Assembly (NCBI RefSeq): GCF_005938105.1
Contig: NZ_VCPE01000013.1
Span: forward strand, 109,230-173,229
Direction: 5' to 3'
DNA: 64,000 bases
Source of the DNA: Brucella haematophila
GTDB taxonomy: Bacteria; Pseudomonadota; Alphaproteobacteria; Rhizobiales; Rhizobiaceae
Positions within the stretch are counted from its first letter, which is position 1, and each line of letters begins with the position of its first letter. Made by a program: the position numbers and the translations under genes. Positions 49,879 to 60,664 of this stretch are shown here, one piece after another. Under the pieces are notes generated by a model that saw only the letters and a program-made list of their open reading frames with translations, had not been told where the DNA came from and did not search any database.

Positions 49879-50778
49879 TTACGATGCGATCAGTTCAAGC
49901 TCTATTTTCCTACGTCGTATCATCTCGCGCATCGATGCCGTGCGATGGCACGCTTTCTCGTCGAGCGTAGCGGTTTTCTTCCAGATACCGTAATTCTGTC
50001 GGAAATAGTCGATCACCAGCAAATCTGCATCCACGCGATCCTGTCCGTCTTCGACAAAATCGAGCAAAGCGCTTACGCAGCTGCCCTTACCCTCGGCGCG
50101 GCGGCTGTTCTGGCCGATCATCCAGATGGGAATGCCGCGTCTTTCCAGATGGCCGGAAATCCAGGGGTCATCCACGGTCCACATGACATCGGGAATTTTG
50201 TAGAACAGTTCATCGAACCATTCAGGCTGAACGAGAACACCGGCAAAGCCCGAAATCTGGTCCACATAGCCGGGCGTGCTGAGGTCCGGCTTGTGCAGAA
50301 ACAGGGACGCAATGCGCTTCATTCTGTATTTGCGGTCCTTAAGCTTCCAGCGGCTGCGCGGAAGCCGGTCGGCAAGCCTGCCCGCATCGGCAATATCGGG
50401 AAATGTTTCGCCGACTTCAACAATGCAATGGCCCGGCTTGCGCGCCGCTTCCGCCTTGAAGCGTCCGTGCCACCCGGCGTCATAAATCTTGTCGTCATCG
50501 CAGAACAGGATATCTACGTCCCGCCCCCGTAGATCACGGGCGGCAGGCAAAACCTTGGTCGCAGGTCCGAGATCTTCATCACACCGGACGATTGTTATGC
50601 CTGCGGGTACTTCGGGCAGCTTTCCATCCCAATCGGGAAAACGCCTGTATTTGTAGGGGATATAAAGGCGAACTTCCGCCGCCTTCAGTCTTTGTGACAG
50701 AAGCGACAACAGCGTTGGTCTTAAAAACTGAAAACGTGGCGGAATGGTCGATAGCGTTATGACAGTAGACCGGCTCAT
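49879..50778 (-). CDS. Glycosyltransferase-like protein
   Basis: A 299-residue cytosolic protein starting STVITLSTIPPRFQFLRPTL, with a Rossmann-like GT-A pattern: VRLYIPYKYR, VRCDEDLGPATK, and a DxD-type ILFCDDDKIYD at about residues 90-100. VDDPWISGHLERRGI follows. Most like small glycosyltransferases acting on surface polysaccharides. No polysaccharide cluster surrounds it. The ribosome site is weak and the upstream region AT-rich, hinting at lower expression or acquisition. Donor and acceptor are unknown. Confidence 0.72.
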   Translation of the reverse strand: MSRSTVITLSTIPPRFQFLRPTLLSLLSQRLKAAEVRLYIPYKYRRFPDWDGKLPEVPAGITIVRCDEDLGPATKVLPAARDLRGRDVDILFCDDDKIYDAGWHGRFKAEAARKPGHCIVEVGETFPDIADAGRLADRLPRSRWKLKDRKYRMKRIASLFLHKPDLSTPGYVDQISGFAGVLVQPEWFDELFYKIPDVMWTVDDPWISGHLERRGIPIWMIGQNSRRAEGKGSCVSALLDFVEDGQDRVDADLLVIDYFRQNYGIWKKTATLDEKACHRTASMREMIRRRKIELELIAS

Positions 50779-50894
50779 CTCAATCCAATATTTTAAATAT
50801 TGCTAATAAAAACAACCTATTAATAATATTAGATCGTACTTCGTTGTGGGAAGCAATCCTCAGATTCACCGCTTTATGGACAAAAGAAAGATCA

Positions 50895-51377
50895 TCACGA
50901 GCGATGGTAAGGATGACCGGCCAGAATGGTCGCCGCGCGATAAAGCTGTTCGGCAATCAGAATGCGGGCAATCTGGTGCGGCCAGGTCAATTCTCCCAAA
51001 GCCAGAACCAGATCGGCACGCGACCGCAGCGCCGGATCGTGCCCATCCGGGCCACCGATGGCAACAATCAGCTGCCGTTTGCCGTCATCGCGCATGCGCC
51101 CGATGCGCTCGGCAAAGGCTTCGGAACCCAACGCCTTGCCGCGCTCGTCGAGCAGAATGAGGGCCGCGCCATTGTCCAGCGCTTCATTGATGCGCTGTGC
51201 TTCTTCCGCCTTGCGTAATTCTGCCGTCTGGCCGCGACTTTCCGGGATTTCGCTCACACCGGCGAATTCAAGCCCCAAAGGCGGACCCGCTTTGGAAAAA
51301 CGGTCGAAATAGCGCTCGACCAGCTCCCGTTCGGGGCCGGCTTTCATCCGGCCCACGGCAAAAACACTCACACGCAT
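50895..51377 (-). CDS. rlmH: 23S rRNA pseudouridine1915 N3-methyltransferase RlmH
   Basis: SPOUT methyltransferase modifying helix 69 of 23S rRNA. 160 residues (family about 155-160) with the knot region LLDERGKALGSEAFAERIG, the SAM loop AIGGPDGHD and the terminal LIAEQLYRAATILAGHPYHR (each 20 or fewer). The start at 51377 gives MRVSVFAVGRM. The reading from 51446 passes through repeat DNA and is rejected. It pairs with rsfS as in many bacteria, with a palindromic repeat between them. Confidence 0.95.
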   Translation of the reverse strand: MRVSVFAVGRMKAGPERELVERYFDRFSKAGPPLGLEFAGVSEIPESRGQTAELRKAEEAQRINEALDNGAALILLDERGKALGSEAFAERIGRMRDDGKRQLIVAIGGPDGHDPALRSRADLVLALGELTWPHQIARILIAEQLYRAATILAGHPYHRS

Positions 51378-51405
51378 CACGCCCTCAATATGGCAGAGGT
51401 CCAAA

Positions 51406-51500
51406 GCGCTTCCGACCTGATTGCGTCGGATCAACGCTCCAAACATTTACTTTACGCACATCCTATCCGAAAACCGTTTCACACTTTCCGGGATGTGCGC
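51406..51500 (-). repeat. Composite palindromic repeat between rsfS and rlmH
   Basis: An imperfect palindrome (about 51406-51440) is followed by a subfamily A hairpin (51455-51500, GCACATCC... to ...GGATGTGC). The same two-part architecture occurs at 54105-54204. Confidence 0.78.
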
Positions 51501-51530
51501 AACGCCTGCCAGACCTTAGCGGTCGACGGA

Positions 51531-51902
51531 TCAATGGACGGTTTCCAACGCTCGTTCGTCGTCGAAATCGTCATCAAGCCATATCTTCTCGATATTGTAG
51601 AAGTCACGGACTTCCGGACGGAAGATGTGCACGATGATATCGCCCGTGTCGATCAGGACCCAATCGCCACTGTCTAGCCCCTCGACCCGCACATTCTTGC
51701 AGCCCGCTTCATTGAGCGCCTGCAAAAGATGGTCGGCCACAGCCGTCACGTGACGGTGCGAACGGCCCGACGCGACGATCATATAATCGCCGATCGTTGA
51801 TCTTCCGCGAATGTCGATGGGGATGATGGATTCTGCCTTGGAGTTTTCGAGACTGGCCAAGGCCGCGTCGAAGGTCTGGGACACGAGATCGGTCTCGTTC
51901 AT
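51531..51902 (-). CDS. rsfS: Ribosome silencing factor RsfS
   Basis: Binds L14 and blocks subunit joining when nutrients are scarce. A 123-residue DUF143 protein with KAESIIPIDIRGRSTIGDYM (about 21-40), ASGRSHRHVTAVADHL, GDWVLIDTGDIIVHIFRPEV and FYNIEKIWLD, all hallmark pieces. The ATG at 51902 follows a weak GGTCAGG. A longer N-terminus would need a non-standard start. Adjacent to rlmH. Confidence 0.94.
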   Translation of the reverse strand: MNETDLVSQTFDAALASLENSKAESIIPIDIRGRSTIGDYMIVASGRSHRHVTAVADHLLQALNEAGCKNVRVEGLDSGDWVLIDTGDIIVHIFRPEVRDFYNIEKIWLDDDFDDERALETVH

Positions 51903-52124
51903 CCTGACCAGTGAAGGCGCGTGGAGAGCCTTCTTCTCAAGTGCTGTTCTCAGTGTATTGCCTTTCTAACAAGAACAACCCGATACGGCAGTAAAAGCAC
52001 CGTACGAACCTAAGATAGGCAGAGTCCCTGTTTTGTTTCAAGAGTCACGACCTTACAGGGCCGTTCACTTTTTCGATTATCTCGCTTTTTTTGCATATAT
52101 CTTGTTTAAACCGTCACCAAACTA
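51903..52124. other. Intergenic region between nadD and rsfS
   Basis: 222 bp, AT-rich in its right half. No repeat, terminator or further coding frame stands out. It should carry the rsfS promoter. Confidence 0.4.
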
Positions 52125-52784
52125 TCAAGATCGTGTGCCGGACTTGCGAATGGCGCTCGATGACAGCGATGAGCGCGGCCCGTGGATGAAAGTCCATGCA
52201 GGCGGCGTGCGGCGCGCCAGCATCGGCGCATATTGCTCATCAAGACGGCTGTGCGAAAAAGTCTGCGCCATGCGCGACGACAAATATGCCAGCGTCGAGC
52301 CAGGACGGTCGATCACCGCAATAGGAAAATTATTGGCGATTTCGCGCCAGCGCTGCCAGCGATGGAAGGACGCCAGATTGTCCGCGCCCATCACCCAGAC
52401 AAAATGCACACCGGGATTGGCGTCGCGGATCAGGGCCAGCGTATCGGCGGTGTAGCGCACATTGAAGGCAGCTTCGAGCGCCGTCACCTTGATACGCGGA
52501 TCGCTGGCGATTTCTTCGCTCCACCGCAGCCTGTCGGCCAGAGGTGCCAGTTCACGGGTGTCTTTCAGCGGATTGCCCGGCGTCACCATCCACCAGAGTT
52601 GATCGAGTTTCAGCCGCCGAATGGCGATCTCCGCGACCAGAGCGTGACCGCCATGCGGCGGATTGAACGAACCGCCGAACAGGCCGACCGCCATGCCTTT
52701 CTCGGCATGCGGCATGCGCAAATATTTTGCGTCAACGTCCGGATATTGTTCTTTCAGTGCGGAAAGCCCGAAACCAAAGCGCAT
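52125..52784 (-). CDS. nadD: Nicotinate-nucleotide adenylyltransferase
   Basis: Adenylates nicotinate mononucleotide in NAD synthesis. 219 residues with the nucleotidyltransferase motif GLFGGSFNPPHGGH (about 34-47), WVMGADNLASFHRW and a final SSLSSSAIR (SSTxIR type). The start codon at 52784 shares its A with the proA stop (TGATG), so translation is coupled. A shorter start at 52715 (MPHAEKGM) is possible. Confidence 0.94.
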   Translation of the reverse strand: MRFGFGLSALKEQYPDVDAKYLRMPHAEKGMAVGLFGGSFNPPHGGHALVAEIAIRRLKLDQLWWMVTPGNPLKDTRELAPLADRLRWSEEIASDPRIKVTALEAAFNVRYTADTLALIRDANPGVHFVWVMGADNLASFHRWQRWREIANNFPIAVIDRPGSTLAYLSSRMAQTFSHSRLDEQYAPMLARRTPPAWTFIHGPRSSLSSSAIRKSGTRS

Positions 52785-54067
52785 CAGCTTCGAATCTGCC
52801 CGTTGCCGCGAACACGATATTTGAACGAAGTGAGCTGTTCGACGCCGACGGGGCCGCGTGCGTGCATCTTGCCGGTGGCGATCCCGATTTCCGCACCCAT
52901 GCCAAACTCACCGCCATCCGCAAACTGCGTCGAGGCATTGTGCAGCAAAATGGCCGAGTCGATTTCATTGAAGAACCGCGCAACCGCTTCCGCATCCTCG
53001 GCGACAATGGCTTCGGTGTGATGCGAGGAATAGCGGTTGATGTGCCGGATCGCACCATCAACGCCATCGACAAGCGTCACTGAAATGATCGCGTCGAGAT
53101 ATTCGGTGGACCAGTCTTCTTCACTCGCCGCAATGGCTGCCGGATAAAGCACCTTCACCTCTTCGCTGCCACGGATTTCGCAACCCTTGGCGGCCAGATC
53201 TTCAAGGATCGGCACGAGATGTGTCGAGGCGACCGCGCGATCCACCAGCAGCGTTTCAGCCGAGCCGCAAATGCCTGTGCGTCGCATCTTGGCGTTGACC
53301 GCGATCTTGCGCGCCATGTCGAGATCTGCGGTCTTGTCGATATAAAGATGGCAGATGCCTTCCAGATGCGCGAAAACCGGCACGCGCGCTTCCGACTGAA
53401 CGCGTGCGACGAGGCTTTTGCCGCCGCGCGGGACGATGACGTCGATAGCGCCGTCGAGCCCTTTCAGCATTTCACCGACCGCCGCGCGATCCGTCACCGG
53501 CACGATCTGGATGGAATCGGCAGGCAAGCCGCCAGCTTCCAGTCCTGCCACCAGTGCCTTGTGAATCGCGGCAGACGAATGGGCCGAATCCGAACCACCG
53601 CGCAGGATCACCGCATTGCCAGCCTTAAGGCAGAGCGCACCGGCATCCGCAGTGACATTGGGGCGGCTTTCATAAATGACGCCGATAACACCAAGCGGCG
53701 TGCGCACGCGCTCGATATGCAGACCATTGGGGCGATCCCATTCGGCAATCACCGCACCGACCGGATCGGGCAATGCTGCAATGGCGCGGATGCCTTCCGC
53801 GATTCCCTCAATGCGCTTATCATCCAGCGTCAGGCGATCCACGAAGGAAGCGGCCATGCCGCTCGCGGCAGCGTTGGCCAGATCAATCTTGTTGGCTTCG
53901 AGGATGGCGTCGCGGCTTTGGAGAATGGCATCGGCTGCAGCCAGAAGCGCCTTGTTCTTCTGCTCCGTGCCAGCAATCGCCAGTGGTGCTGCGGCGGCTT
54001 TCGCCTTGCGGCCCACTTCGGCCATGATCGCGGCTATGTCGCTTCCAGCTTCCACTTTATTCAGCAT
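52784..54067 (-). CDS. proA: Gamma-glutamyl phosphate reductase
   Basis: Second step of proline synthesis, reducing glutamyl phosphate to the semialdehyde. A 427-residue aldehyde-dehydrogenase-fold enzyme with [20 protein letters not shown] (20 residues), [21 protein letters not shown], and the catalytic Cys in [13 protein letters not shown] (about 272). It lies between proB and nadD on the same strand. A composite repeat separates it from proB. Confidence 0.96.
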   Translation of the reverse strand: MLNKVEAGSDIAAIMAEVGRKAKAAAAPLAIAGTEQKNKALLAAADAILQSRDAILEANKIDLANAAASGMAASFVDRLTLDDKRIEGIAEGIRAIAALPDPVGAVIAEWDRPNGLHIERVRTPLGVIGVIYESRPNVTADAGALCLKAGNAVILRGGSDSAHSSAAIHKALVAGLEAGGLPADSIQIVPVTDRAAVGEMLKGLDGAIDVIVPRGGKSLVARVQSEARVPVFAHLEGICHLYIDKTADLDMARKIAVNAKMRRTGICGSAETLLVDRAVASTHLVPILEDLAAKGCEIRGSEEVKVLYPAAIAASEEDWSTEYLDAIISVTLVDGVDGAIRHINRYSSHHTEAIVAEDAEAVARFFNEIDSAILLHNASTQFADGGEFGMGAEIGIATGKMHARGPVGVEQLTSFKYRVRGNGQIRS

Positions 54068-54104
54068 CCTCTCCCCGCCTTTCCCTGTTCAGGCATTTTC
54101 GGTC

Positions 54105-54204
54105 AGAGCGCGTTTCGATCTGATTGAATCAGATCGGCGCTCTCAATGTTTATTTTAACGCACATCTTATCCGAAAACCGTTTCACACTTTTCGGGATGT
54201 GCGC
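54105..54204 (-). repeat. Composite palindromic repeat between proB and proA
   Basis: The first part (54105-54143) starts AGAGCGC and ends GGCGCTCT around a GATCTGATT/AATCAGATC core. The second part (54159-54204) is a subfamily A hairpin. The whole fills most of the proB-proA gap. Confidence 0.82.
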
Positions 54205-55334
54205 TAGGCTGCCACGGCTGCGCCGCGCACCACGAGATCATTGCGATGGATCATTGCCGCACGGGCATCATAGCCAAGAATGGTGCTGATCTCATCGCTT
54301 TTAAGCCCGGCAATCTTGCGTGCATCCTCGGCATCATAAGCAATCAATCCACGCGCAATTTCACGACCATCTTCATTGAGCACAGCCACAGTATCGCCGC
54401 GCTCGAAATGACCGTCGACATTTTTCACGCCCGCAGGCAATAGCGACTTGCCCGATTTCAGCGCCTTGGCCGCGCCTGCATCGACACTGAGACGACCCGC
54501 CGGTTCCAGATTGCCGGAAATCCAGGTTTTCCAGGCATTAACCGGGGCACGGGCAGCTTCGAACAAAGTCGCACGCTCGCCGCGATCAATCGCCGAAAGC
54601 GGTCCCATGCGGATACCGGATGTGATGATCATCGCCGTTCCAGCAGCATTGGCGATCTTGCCCGCATCGAGCTTGGTCTTCATGCCGCCACGCGACAGTT
54701 CGGAAGCCGCAGCGCCTGCCATAGCCTCGATCTGCGGCGTGATGGTTTCCACCAGCGGCAGAAACGCGGCATCCGGGTTCTTATGCGGCGGAGCCGTATA
54801 AAGCCCGTCAATGTCGGAGAGCAGGATCAGCAGGTCAGCGCCCATCATCGTCGCCACGCGGGCGGCCAGACGATCATTGTCGCCATAGCGAATTTCTGTC
54901 GTCGCCACCGTGTCATTTTCATTGATGACCGGCACAGCCTTGAGCTTCAAGAGTGTCTCGATGGTCGCGCGTGCATTGAGATAACGGCGACGCTCTTCAG
55001 TGTCGGAAAGCGTCACCAGAATCTGGCCCGACTTGATGCCATGGCCGCCGAGCACGTCGGCATAGGCCTTGGCGAGCGCGATCTGGCCAGCAGCGGCGGC
55101 TGCCTGACTTTCCTCAAGCTTCAGCGCCTTTTTCGGCAGGCCGAGCACGGTGCGCCCCAGCGCGATGGCGCCCGACGACACCACCAGCACCTCGACGCCT
55201 GCGTGATGCAGGGCGGCAATGTCCTGCCCCAGGCTTTCCAGCCATTCGCGCTTCAGCCCCTTGGCGCGATCCACCAGAAGAGCAGAACCAATTTTAACAA
55301 CAATGCGGCGATAGTCTTTCAGTTGCTTCAGCAT
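54204..55334 (-). CDS. proB: Glutamate 5-kinase
   Basis: First, feedback-regulated step of proline synthesis. A 376-residue protein with an amino acid kinase domain ([14 protein letters not shown] at about 9-22, [42 protein letters not shown]) and a C-terminal PUA domain (about 280-376). The start at 55334 gives the family N-terminus. Upstream codons to 55439 overlap obgE and are rejected. It starts 28 bp after the obgE stop. Confidence 0.96.
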   Translation of the reverse strand: MLKQLKDYRRIVVKIGSALLVDRAKGLKREWLESLGQDIAALHHAGVEVLVVSSGAIALGRTVLGLPKKALKLEESQAAAAAGQIALAKAYADVLGGHGIKSGQILVTLSDTEERRRYLNARATIETLLKLKAVPVINENDTVATTEIRYGDNDRLAARVATMMGADLLILLSDIDGLYTAPPHKNPDAAFLPLVETITPQIEAMAGAAASELSRGGMKTKLDAGKIANAAGTAMIITSGIRMGPLSAIDRGERATLFEAARAPVNAWKTWISGNLEPAGRLSVDAGAAKALKSGKSLLPAGVKNVDGHFERGDTVAVLNEDGREIARGLIAYDAEDARKIAGLKSDEISTILGYDARAAMIHRNDLVVRGAAVAA

Positions 55335-55362
55335 GCTCTCATTCCTCTCGCCGCATTCAGCC

Positions 55363-56394
<1,032 letters not shown>

Positions 56395-56511
56395 TTACCT
56401 CTTGCGGCGCAATCGCGCCCTAAACCCGGGCCCGCGCATCATCTTGCGCGAGCCAAATTGCAATTACAGCAAAACCCGTTTCCTGCAAACAGTTGCAGTG
56501 CTTGGATTTCA

Positions 56512-57066
56512 TCAGAACTTGTCTTTCCAGACAGGTTCGCTGAAGTCGATATAGAGCAGTTCCTGATCCAGATACTGCCCCTGCACAAAAAGCGACTTCG
56601 GCTCAAGCCCGTAGGTCTTAAAGCCGAGCGCATGATAGATCCGCTTTGCCGGTTCGTTCGTCGACACCACCTTGGCATCGAGAAGCACAACCTGCGCCGC
56701 GGAATGTTCGATCACTTTTTGAACCAGAGCCTTGCCCAGTTCCAGCCCGCGCGCTTCCGGCGCTACAAACACGCCCCAAAGCGTTCCGCGATGGCGCTCG
56801 GATTTGCGATCGTGGCGGAACATCCCTGCCGTGCCCAGCAGATTCTCACCGTCAAATGCGCCGAAGATAATATTGCCATCCACCTGCTCCAGACGGCGCG
56901 CGAAGACGCTGTCGGAATAGGCATTTTCTTCCTCGAAGCTTGAACCGAAAGACATTGGCGCGCGGCTCAGCGCGCTCAATCTGATAGCGCGATAGCGATG
57001 CAGATCGCCCTTATCGAGGGCGCGCACCACAATCCTTTCGGGTGCACTCACATAAGCGTCGTTCAT
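56512..57066 (-). CDS. GNAT family N-acetyltransferase
   Basis: A 184-residue acetyltransferase with IVVRALDKGDLHRYRAIR at the start, the acetyl-CoA loop APEARGLELGKALVQKV (about 109-125; RGLELG in place of the usual RGxGxG/A) and ALGFKTYG. The start at 57066 follows GGGGAA. One of two successive GNAT genes between obgE and rpmA. The acceptor is unknown. Confidence 0.88.
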   Translation of the reverse strand: MNDAYVSAPERIVVRALDKGDLHRYRAIRLSALSRAPMSFGSSFEEENAYSDSVFARRLEQVDGNIIFGAFDGENLLGTAGMFRHDRKSERHRGTLWGVFVAPEARGLELGKALVQKVIEHSAAQVVLLDAKVVSTNEPAKRIYHALGFKTYGLEPKSLFVQGQYLDQELLYIDFSEPVWKDKF

Positions 57067-57098
57067 TGCATTCCCCATTCTCTTTATATTTTCCCGAC

Positions 57099-57135
57099 CA
57101 TCTGCCGAAAACCGCTTCATGCTTTTCGGGATGCG
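57099..57135 (-). repeat. Dispersed palindrome, partial subfamily A copy
   Basis: CATCTGCCGAAAACCGCTTCATGCTTTTCGGGATGCG-type hairpin (quoted in part: GCCGAAAACCG, CTTTTCGGGATGCG) between the two GNAT genes. Confidence 0.7.
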
Positions 57136-57174
57136 TTCAAGGCGGCCCTGCGAAACACGCAGGGCCTTATGTTC

Positions 57175-57858
57175 TTATGACTGCCAGCTTCTTAGGCCGA
57201 TCCAGGTGCGCCGGTCGAGAACATAGCGTTCAACCGGCACGTTTCCGGCGGCAAGCGTATCCGACATGCCCATATTGCTGAACTGGAAACCGCACTTGTG
57301 GATCACACGACGCGATCCATTGTTGGTCGCTCGGCAGGAAATATGCAGGCGGTCGATTGCGGTCGCCCGAAACACCAGATCGATCAACGAATGGGCGGCT
57401 TCGGTGGCAAAGCCATGCCCCCAATAGGGCTCGCCCAGCCAGTAGCCGATCTCCAGTCCGTCGCCATGTTTATTCGCATGAATGCCGCAACAGCCCATAA
57501 AGATGCCGGTCTCGGCTTGCGTAATGGCGTAGATGCAATTGCCCATCTCGCCTTTTCGCACGCGTTCGACAAAGTCGACGGCATTCTCACGCGTATATGG
57601 ATGTGGCATGCGAGTGAGCATGCCAGAGACGCGAAGATTGTTGGCAAGATAGGAAATGGCATCTACGTCTTCGACATGCGGCGGGCGCAGAACCAGCCTT
57701 TCGGTGACCAAGACGGGGCAATCTAATTCAGGGGCTAACTCAGGAGCCAACTCTGACTCCAGATCAGCTGCCAGACCGGGAGAGAAATCGGCGAAACGCT
57801 CTCTCCGGCTCGTACAGCTTTCTGCGTAACTATCTTCTTCTAAAACGTCGACAACCAT
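57175..57858 (-). CDS. GNAT family N-acetyltransferase (RimJ/RimL-like)
   Basis: A 227-residue protein whose last 180 residues form a GNAT domain of the ribosomal-protein acetyltransferase type: LVTERLVLRPPHVEDVDAIS, GYWLGEPYWGHGFATEAAHS and NNGSRRVIHKCGFQ. The N-terminal 45 residues are acidic with the short repeat ELAPELAPELD. The start at 57858 is placed by GGAGGAC; ATG 57879 is in frame. It is downstream of rpmA, past a terminator. The substrate is unknown. Confidence 0.87.
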   Translation of the reverse strand: MVVDVLEEDSYAESCTSRRERFADFSPGLAADLESELAPELAPELDCPVLVTERLVLRPPHVEDVDAISYLANNLRVSGMLTRMPHPYTRENAVDFVERVRKGEMGNCIYAITQAETGIFMGCCGIHANKHGDGLEIGYWLGEPYWGHGFATEAAHSLIDLVFRATAIDRLHISCRATNNGSRRVIHKCGFQFSNMGMSDTLAAGNVPVERYVLDRRTWIGLRSWQS

Positions 57859-57876
57859 TTGTCTGTCCTCCAGATG

Positions 57877-57909
57877 CAAAAAGGGAAGATGGTGGTCCCA
57901 TCTTCCCTT
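57877..57909 (-). terminator. Intrinsic terminator of rplU-rpmA
   Basis: A 12-bp perfect stem AAGGGAAGATGG/CCATCTTCCCTT with a 5-nt loop, followed on the reverse strand by TTTTTG. Confidence 0.88.
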
Positions 57910-57977
57910 CGATCTTTTGGCTAGGCTGCCATATACACCGGGTCCGATGGGACGCCGGTGGTTTTAAGAGGCCCGGC

Positions 57978-58247
57978 TTACTCTGCTGCTTCCGCGATCG
58001 GGTCTACCGATACGTACGTGCGGCCGTTGGCTTTCGTACGGAAAGATACGGAACCGTTCGTGGTTGCAAAAATAGTGTGGTCCTTGCCGAGGCCAACATT
58101 GGCGCCCGGATGCCACTTCGTGCCGCGTTGACGCACGATGATGTTGCCAGCGAGCACAGCTTCGCCGCCAAACTTCTTCACGCCAAGGCGTTTGGATTCT
58201 GAATCGCGACCGTTACGCGAGGAACCGCCAGCTTTTTTGTGTGCCAT
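57978..58247 (-). CDS. rpmA: 50S ribosomal protein L27
   Basis: 89-residue L27 with the invariant N-terminus [20 protein letters not shown] and [21 protein letters not shown] precedes the start. Second gene of rplU-rpmA, 25 bp after rplU. Confidence 0.98.
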   Translation of the reverse strand: MAHKKAGGSSRNGRDSESKRLGVKKFGGEAVLAGNIIVRQRGTKWHPGANVGLGKDHTIFATTNGSVSFRTKANGRTYVSVDPIAEAAE

Positions 58248-58272
58248 TGGTGTTCTCCTTTAATCTCTCTAC

Positions 58273-58701
58273 TTACTCAGCCGACTCGGCCTTGGCTGCA
58301 GCCTTCTTAGGCGCTGCCTTCTTCGGCTTTGCGGCTTCGCCTTCGGCGGCTTCTGCCTTCGGAGCCTTCTTCTCAGCGGCCTTCTTCGAAGGCTTTGCGC
58401 CGTCGGTGAGGATCTCCGAGATGCGGATGGTCGTCAGTTCCTGACGATGACCACGGGTGCGCTTCGAGTTCTGACGACGACGCTTCTTGAACGCGATGAC
58501 CTTGCGGGCACGGCCCTGTTCGACGACTTCGGCGGTCACGAGAGCGCCTGCGACGACTGGTGCGCCAATGGTCGTGCCGACCATCAGAACTTCTGCGAAT
58601 TCTACGATGTCACCGGCTTCGCCAGCAACTTTTTCGACCTTGATCAGGTCATTTGCGGCAACGCGATACTGCTTGCCACCGGTCTTGATGACTGCGAACA
58701 T
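58273..58701 (-). CDS. rplU: 50S ribosomal protein L21 with C-terminal extension
   Basis: 142 residues. The first 103 match L21 ([44 protein letters not shown]). The remaining 40 residues are a Lys/Ala/Glu-rich tail ([16 protein letters not shown] and [11 protein letters not shown]), an alphaproteobacterial feature. RBS AAGGACAAC. First gene of the pair. Confidence 0.98.
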   Translation of the reverse strand: MFAVIKTGGKQYRVAANDLIKVEKVAGEAGDIVEFAEVLMVGTTIGAPVVAGALVTAEVVEQGRARKVIAFKKRRRQNSKRTRGHRQELTTIRISEILTDGAKPSKKAAEKKAPKAEAAEGEAAKPKKAAPKKAAAKAESAE

Positions 58702-58883
58702 TTGTTGTCCTTTCGGTTGTTCGGTCCGGCTCTCATTTCCACGACATTAGCGCCGAAGTGATGGGCCGTCTTTTTATCAGTCGGTTAAGTGAAGGGCTTG
58801 AGCCCCTTGATTGACGACCCGGAAATCCGGAAATCCTCAATCAAAACAATAGGCGCGGACTGCCCCACGCCTAAGGTCTGGTG

Positions 58884-58913
58884 CTTATAGGTTCGGAACG
58901 TGGGAAAAGTCAA
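58884..58913 (-). promoter_or_regulatory. Predicted promoter of rplU-rpmA
   Basis: On the reverse strand TTGACT (58913-58908) and TATAAG (58889-58884) are spaced by 18 bases, giving a start near 58876 and a leader of about 175 nt before rplU. The remainder of 58702-59052 shows nothing else recognisable. Confidence 0.55.
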
Positions 58914-59052
58914 GAATTTTCACGAGAGAATGCAAATTAGGTCTTGTCTAATTGCAATCAGCCCGCTATTGAGCCGCTACACACTTAGCATTCGCTTTTG
59001 ATGCTGTTTGACGGTGCGATTAAATAGATCGTTTTACCGGATTGCACAATGC

Positions 59053-59142
<90 letters not shown>

Positions 59143-59221
59143 TTTGTTTCCCAGCAATATCCATGTCCGTTCCAAAGCAACCATACTTCTCTGTGTCGGC
59201 TGAACCATGCTAGAAGGCAGC

Positions 59222-59890
59222 ATGAGTGAGTTGTCATCCGTAGCCCCTATTTATAATCCGCCGCTGGAGCCATATGTCTCCATTATTCATCGCGATGCGG
59301 ATCTTCTGGTATTGGACAAGCCAAGCGGGCTTTTGTCCGTTCCCGGTCGTCACCCGGCTCTCTCCGACAGCCTTGCTACACGGGTGCAAAAACAGTTTCC
59401 GCAGGCGCTCATGATCAACCGGCTGGACAAGGACACATCCGGTCTCGTCCTGATGTCGTTGAACCGGAAAGCCCATGCTCATGTCGCTGCGCAGTTCGAG
59501 GCTCGCACCACAGAGAAATCCTACATCGCCGAAGTCTGGGGCCGTATGGATAGTGATGAAGGCTTTATCGATCTGCCGCTGGCTATCGATCCCGACAACA
59601 AGCCGCGCCATCGCGTGGACCATGCGCACGGCAAATCGGCGCAGACACGCTGGCAAGTTCTGAGCGTTGGTGAAAACAGCACGCGTTTGCGCCTCTTTCC
59701 CCTGACTGGCCGCACCCATCAGCTGCGCGTCCACATGCTGGCGATAGGACATGTCATTCTCGGTGATGAATTCTATGCGGAAGGCGCAGCACTGGCAGCA
59801 GCAGACCGCTTGCTTCTCCACGCCGAAAAGCTAGCCTTTCGTCATCCCGATGGGCGTGATGTGACATTCACCGCGCCCTGCCCGTTCTAA
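59222..59890 (+). CDS. RluA family pseudouridine synthase
   Basis: A 222-residue pseudouridylate synthase with the catalytic Asp in INRLDKDTSGLVL (about 67-79), DLLVLDKPSGLLSVPGR before it, and LFPLTGRTHQLRVHM towards the end. Short, with no S4 domain, so RluA or TruC-like rather than RluC/RluD. The start at 59222 is chosen over 59207 because of spacing to GAAGG. The RNA target cannot be fixed from sequence. It precedes rsmJ by 16 bp. Confidence 0.9.
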   Translation: MSELSSVAPIYNPPLEPYVSIIHRDADLLVLDKPSGLLSVPGRHPALSDSLATRVQKQFPQALMINRLDKDTSGLVLMSLNRKAHAHVAAQFEARTTEKSYIAEVWGRMDSDEGFIDLPLAIDPDNKPRHRVDHAHGKSAQTRWQVLSVGENSTRLRLFPLTGRTHQLRVHMLAIGHVILGDEFYAEGAALAAADRLLLHAEKLAFRHPDGRDVTFTAPCPF

Positions 59891-59906
59891 CCCCGCCCTG
59901 AGATCA

Positions 59907-60527
59907 ATGATGTCGCAGAAACTAGATACATCGGAGCTGGTTGTCGATTTCGTTGGCGGTGCTGTCGGTCACCGGTTTCGCTCCGGCGAAGGACGCGGAC
60001 AGGCACTTGCCAAAGCGGTTGGCCTCACCCGCGGCGTCACGCCGGAGATTGTCGATGCGACGGCGGGTCTGGGCCGTGACGCCTTTTTGCTCGCATCGCT
60101 CGGCGCTCGGGTCACATTGATTGAACGTTCCGAGAAAATGCATGCATTGCTGGCCGACGGTCTGGCGCGCGCCGCCACCGAGGGCGGACAATATGTCGAA
60201 ACCGTTGCGCGCATGACATTGCTGCATGGCGATTCCTGCGAACTGCTGCCGAACTTGAAGCCGCAGGTAATTCTCGTTGACCCCATGCATCCGCCACGCG
60301 GCAACACGGCGCTCGTCAAAAAGGAAATGCGGCAAATCCGCGAGATCGTCGGTACAGACCCGGATGCGGAAAGGCTGATGCAGGTGGCGCTGGAAGCAGC
60401 GCTCAATCGGGTGGTTCTGAAATGGCCATTGCGCGCCGAGCCAATGGCGGGTCTGCGTAAACCATCACATCAAATTCTCGGCAAAAGCACCCGCTATGAC
60501 GTATTCGTCAAAACCAAGATTGCATAA
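59907..60527 (+). CDS. rsmJ: 16S rRNA m2G1516 methyltransferase RsmJ
   Basis: A 206-residue SAM-dependent methyltransferase. The RsmJ signature is seen in VDFVGGAVGHRFRSGEGRGQ, ALAKAVGL, the SAM loop VDATAGLGRDAFLLASLGA and catalytic VDPMHPPR. Tandem ATGs at 59907 and 59910 leave the start ambiguous by one codon. Probably cotranscribed with the preceding pseudouridine synthase, giving an rRNA-modification pair. Confidence 0.93.
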   Translation: MMSQKLDTSELVVDFVGGAVGHRFRSGEGRGQALAKAVGLTRGVTPEIVDATAGLGRDAFLLASLGARVTLIERSEKMHALLADGLARAATEGGQYVETVARMTLLHGDSCELLPNLKPQVILVDPMHPPRGNTALVKKEMRQIREIVGTDPDAERLMQVALEAALNRVVLKWPLRAEPMAGLRKPSHQILGKSTRYDVFVKTKIA

Positions 60528-60664
60528 AAATCTTTTTGAATTGCTTGAAAGCAGTCGGTGCGTTGCAAGTCAAACGAGCAAAAAATATAGAAATTTTGGT
60601 AATTCGGTTTAATTTGAAAATGCTGCATTTCGCAAAACGTAATTCATAATATTACCGAGGGCGC

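Noticed and set aside
57720-57765. Short tandem repeat (ELAPELAPELD) in the GNAT gene as a phase-variation tract
   Set aside because: Only about two imperfect 12-bp units; length changes would stay in frame.
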